Shown here in pieces: positions 63,946 through 64,000 of a DNA stretch of 64,000 bases. Below the pieces are notes generated by a model. The model had not been told where the DNA came from, did no database searches, and worked only from the letters and a program-made list of their open reading frames with translations. The stretch is from Luscinia megarhynchos. Lineage: Eukaryota > Chordata > Aves > Passeriformes > Turdidae. Position numbers and translations under genes: made by a program. Each line of letters begins with the position of its first letter. The stretch's first letter is position 1. The DNA lies in contig JAPFBE010000002.1 of NCBI GenBank assembly GCA_034336665.1, positions 10,944,406-11,008,405 of the forward strand, in the 5' to 3' direction.

Positions 63946-64000
63946 GTGGGTGAGTAGATTTTTTTGAGAAGGAAGGGTGATTTTTTTCATATTTTCCAAT

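Overview
The window looks like a gene-poor, AT-rich piece of a vertebrate genome, most likely a bird. The evidence is five or six fragments of CR1-type LINEs with the usual sauropsid 3' ends (a 'GGTTGGAAGGGACC'-like block beside a CAGAATCA-like octamer), an interstitial (TTAGGG)n block, an avian-style solo retroviral LTR, and low overall repeat density. A crocodilian or turtle cannot be excluded, because CR1 is also common there. There are no bacterial-type operons, and I can support no protein-coding gene, tRNA, rRNA or snRNA. All open reading frames are short. The longest (159, 153, 115 and 114 codons) are either antisense to CR1 or have no recognisable domain. The segment is therefore either a gene desert or part of a very long intron.

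Layout. 1-11323: unique AT-rich sequence with one T-rich tract. 11324-13780: a short (TTAA)n, then about 1.4 kb with a marked C-over-G excess on the + strand. 13781-15455: unique sequence including a candidate conserved non-coding element. 15456-15618: degenerate interstitial telomere repeat. 15619-29559: unique sequence with several enhancer-like stretches, a 13-bp perfect inverted repeat and a purine-rich block. 29560-30891: two CR1 fragments in opposite orientations that meet at their 3' ends. 30892-40514: unique sequence with an AT-homeobox-rich candidate element near 36.1-36.4 kb, A-rich tracts, and a 26-bp perfect palindrome followed at once by a second hairpin. 40515-40608: a CR1 3'-end remnant. 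40609-56149: unique sequence with microsatellites, including about 16 perfect copies of a TTTTCA hexamer.

56150-56573: a 412-bp solo LTR running TG...CA between two exact 6-bp duplications (GTCACC). It has a TATA box and an AATAAA signal, and a 20-bp tandem repeat sits in its U3. 59717-60322: two stacked CR1 3' ends on the - strand. 62166-63030: a broken internal piece of CR1 ORF2 on the + strand. The window ends with a (GTTTTT)n tract.

Nothing here forms a gene system. The points of interest are genome-evolutionary: the solo LTR with its internal minisatellite, the interstitial telomere block, the palindromes, and several stretches that may be conserved regulatory elements. Names of repeat families rest on recalled consensus sequences, not on a search.
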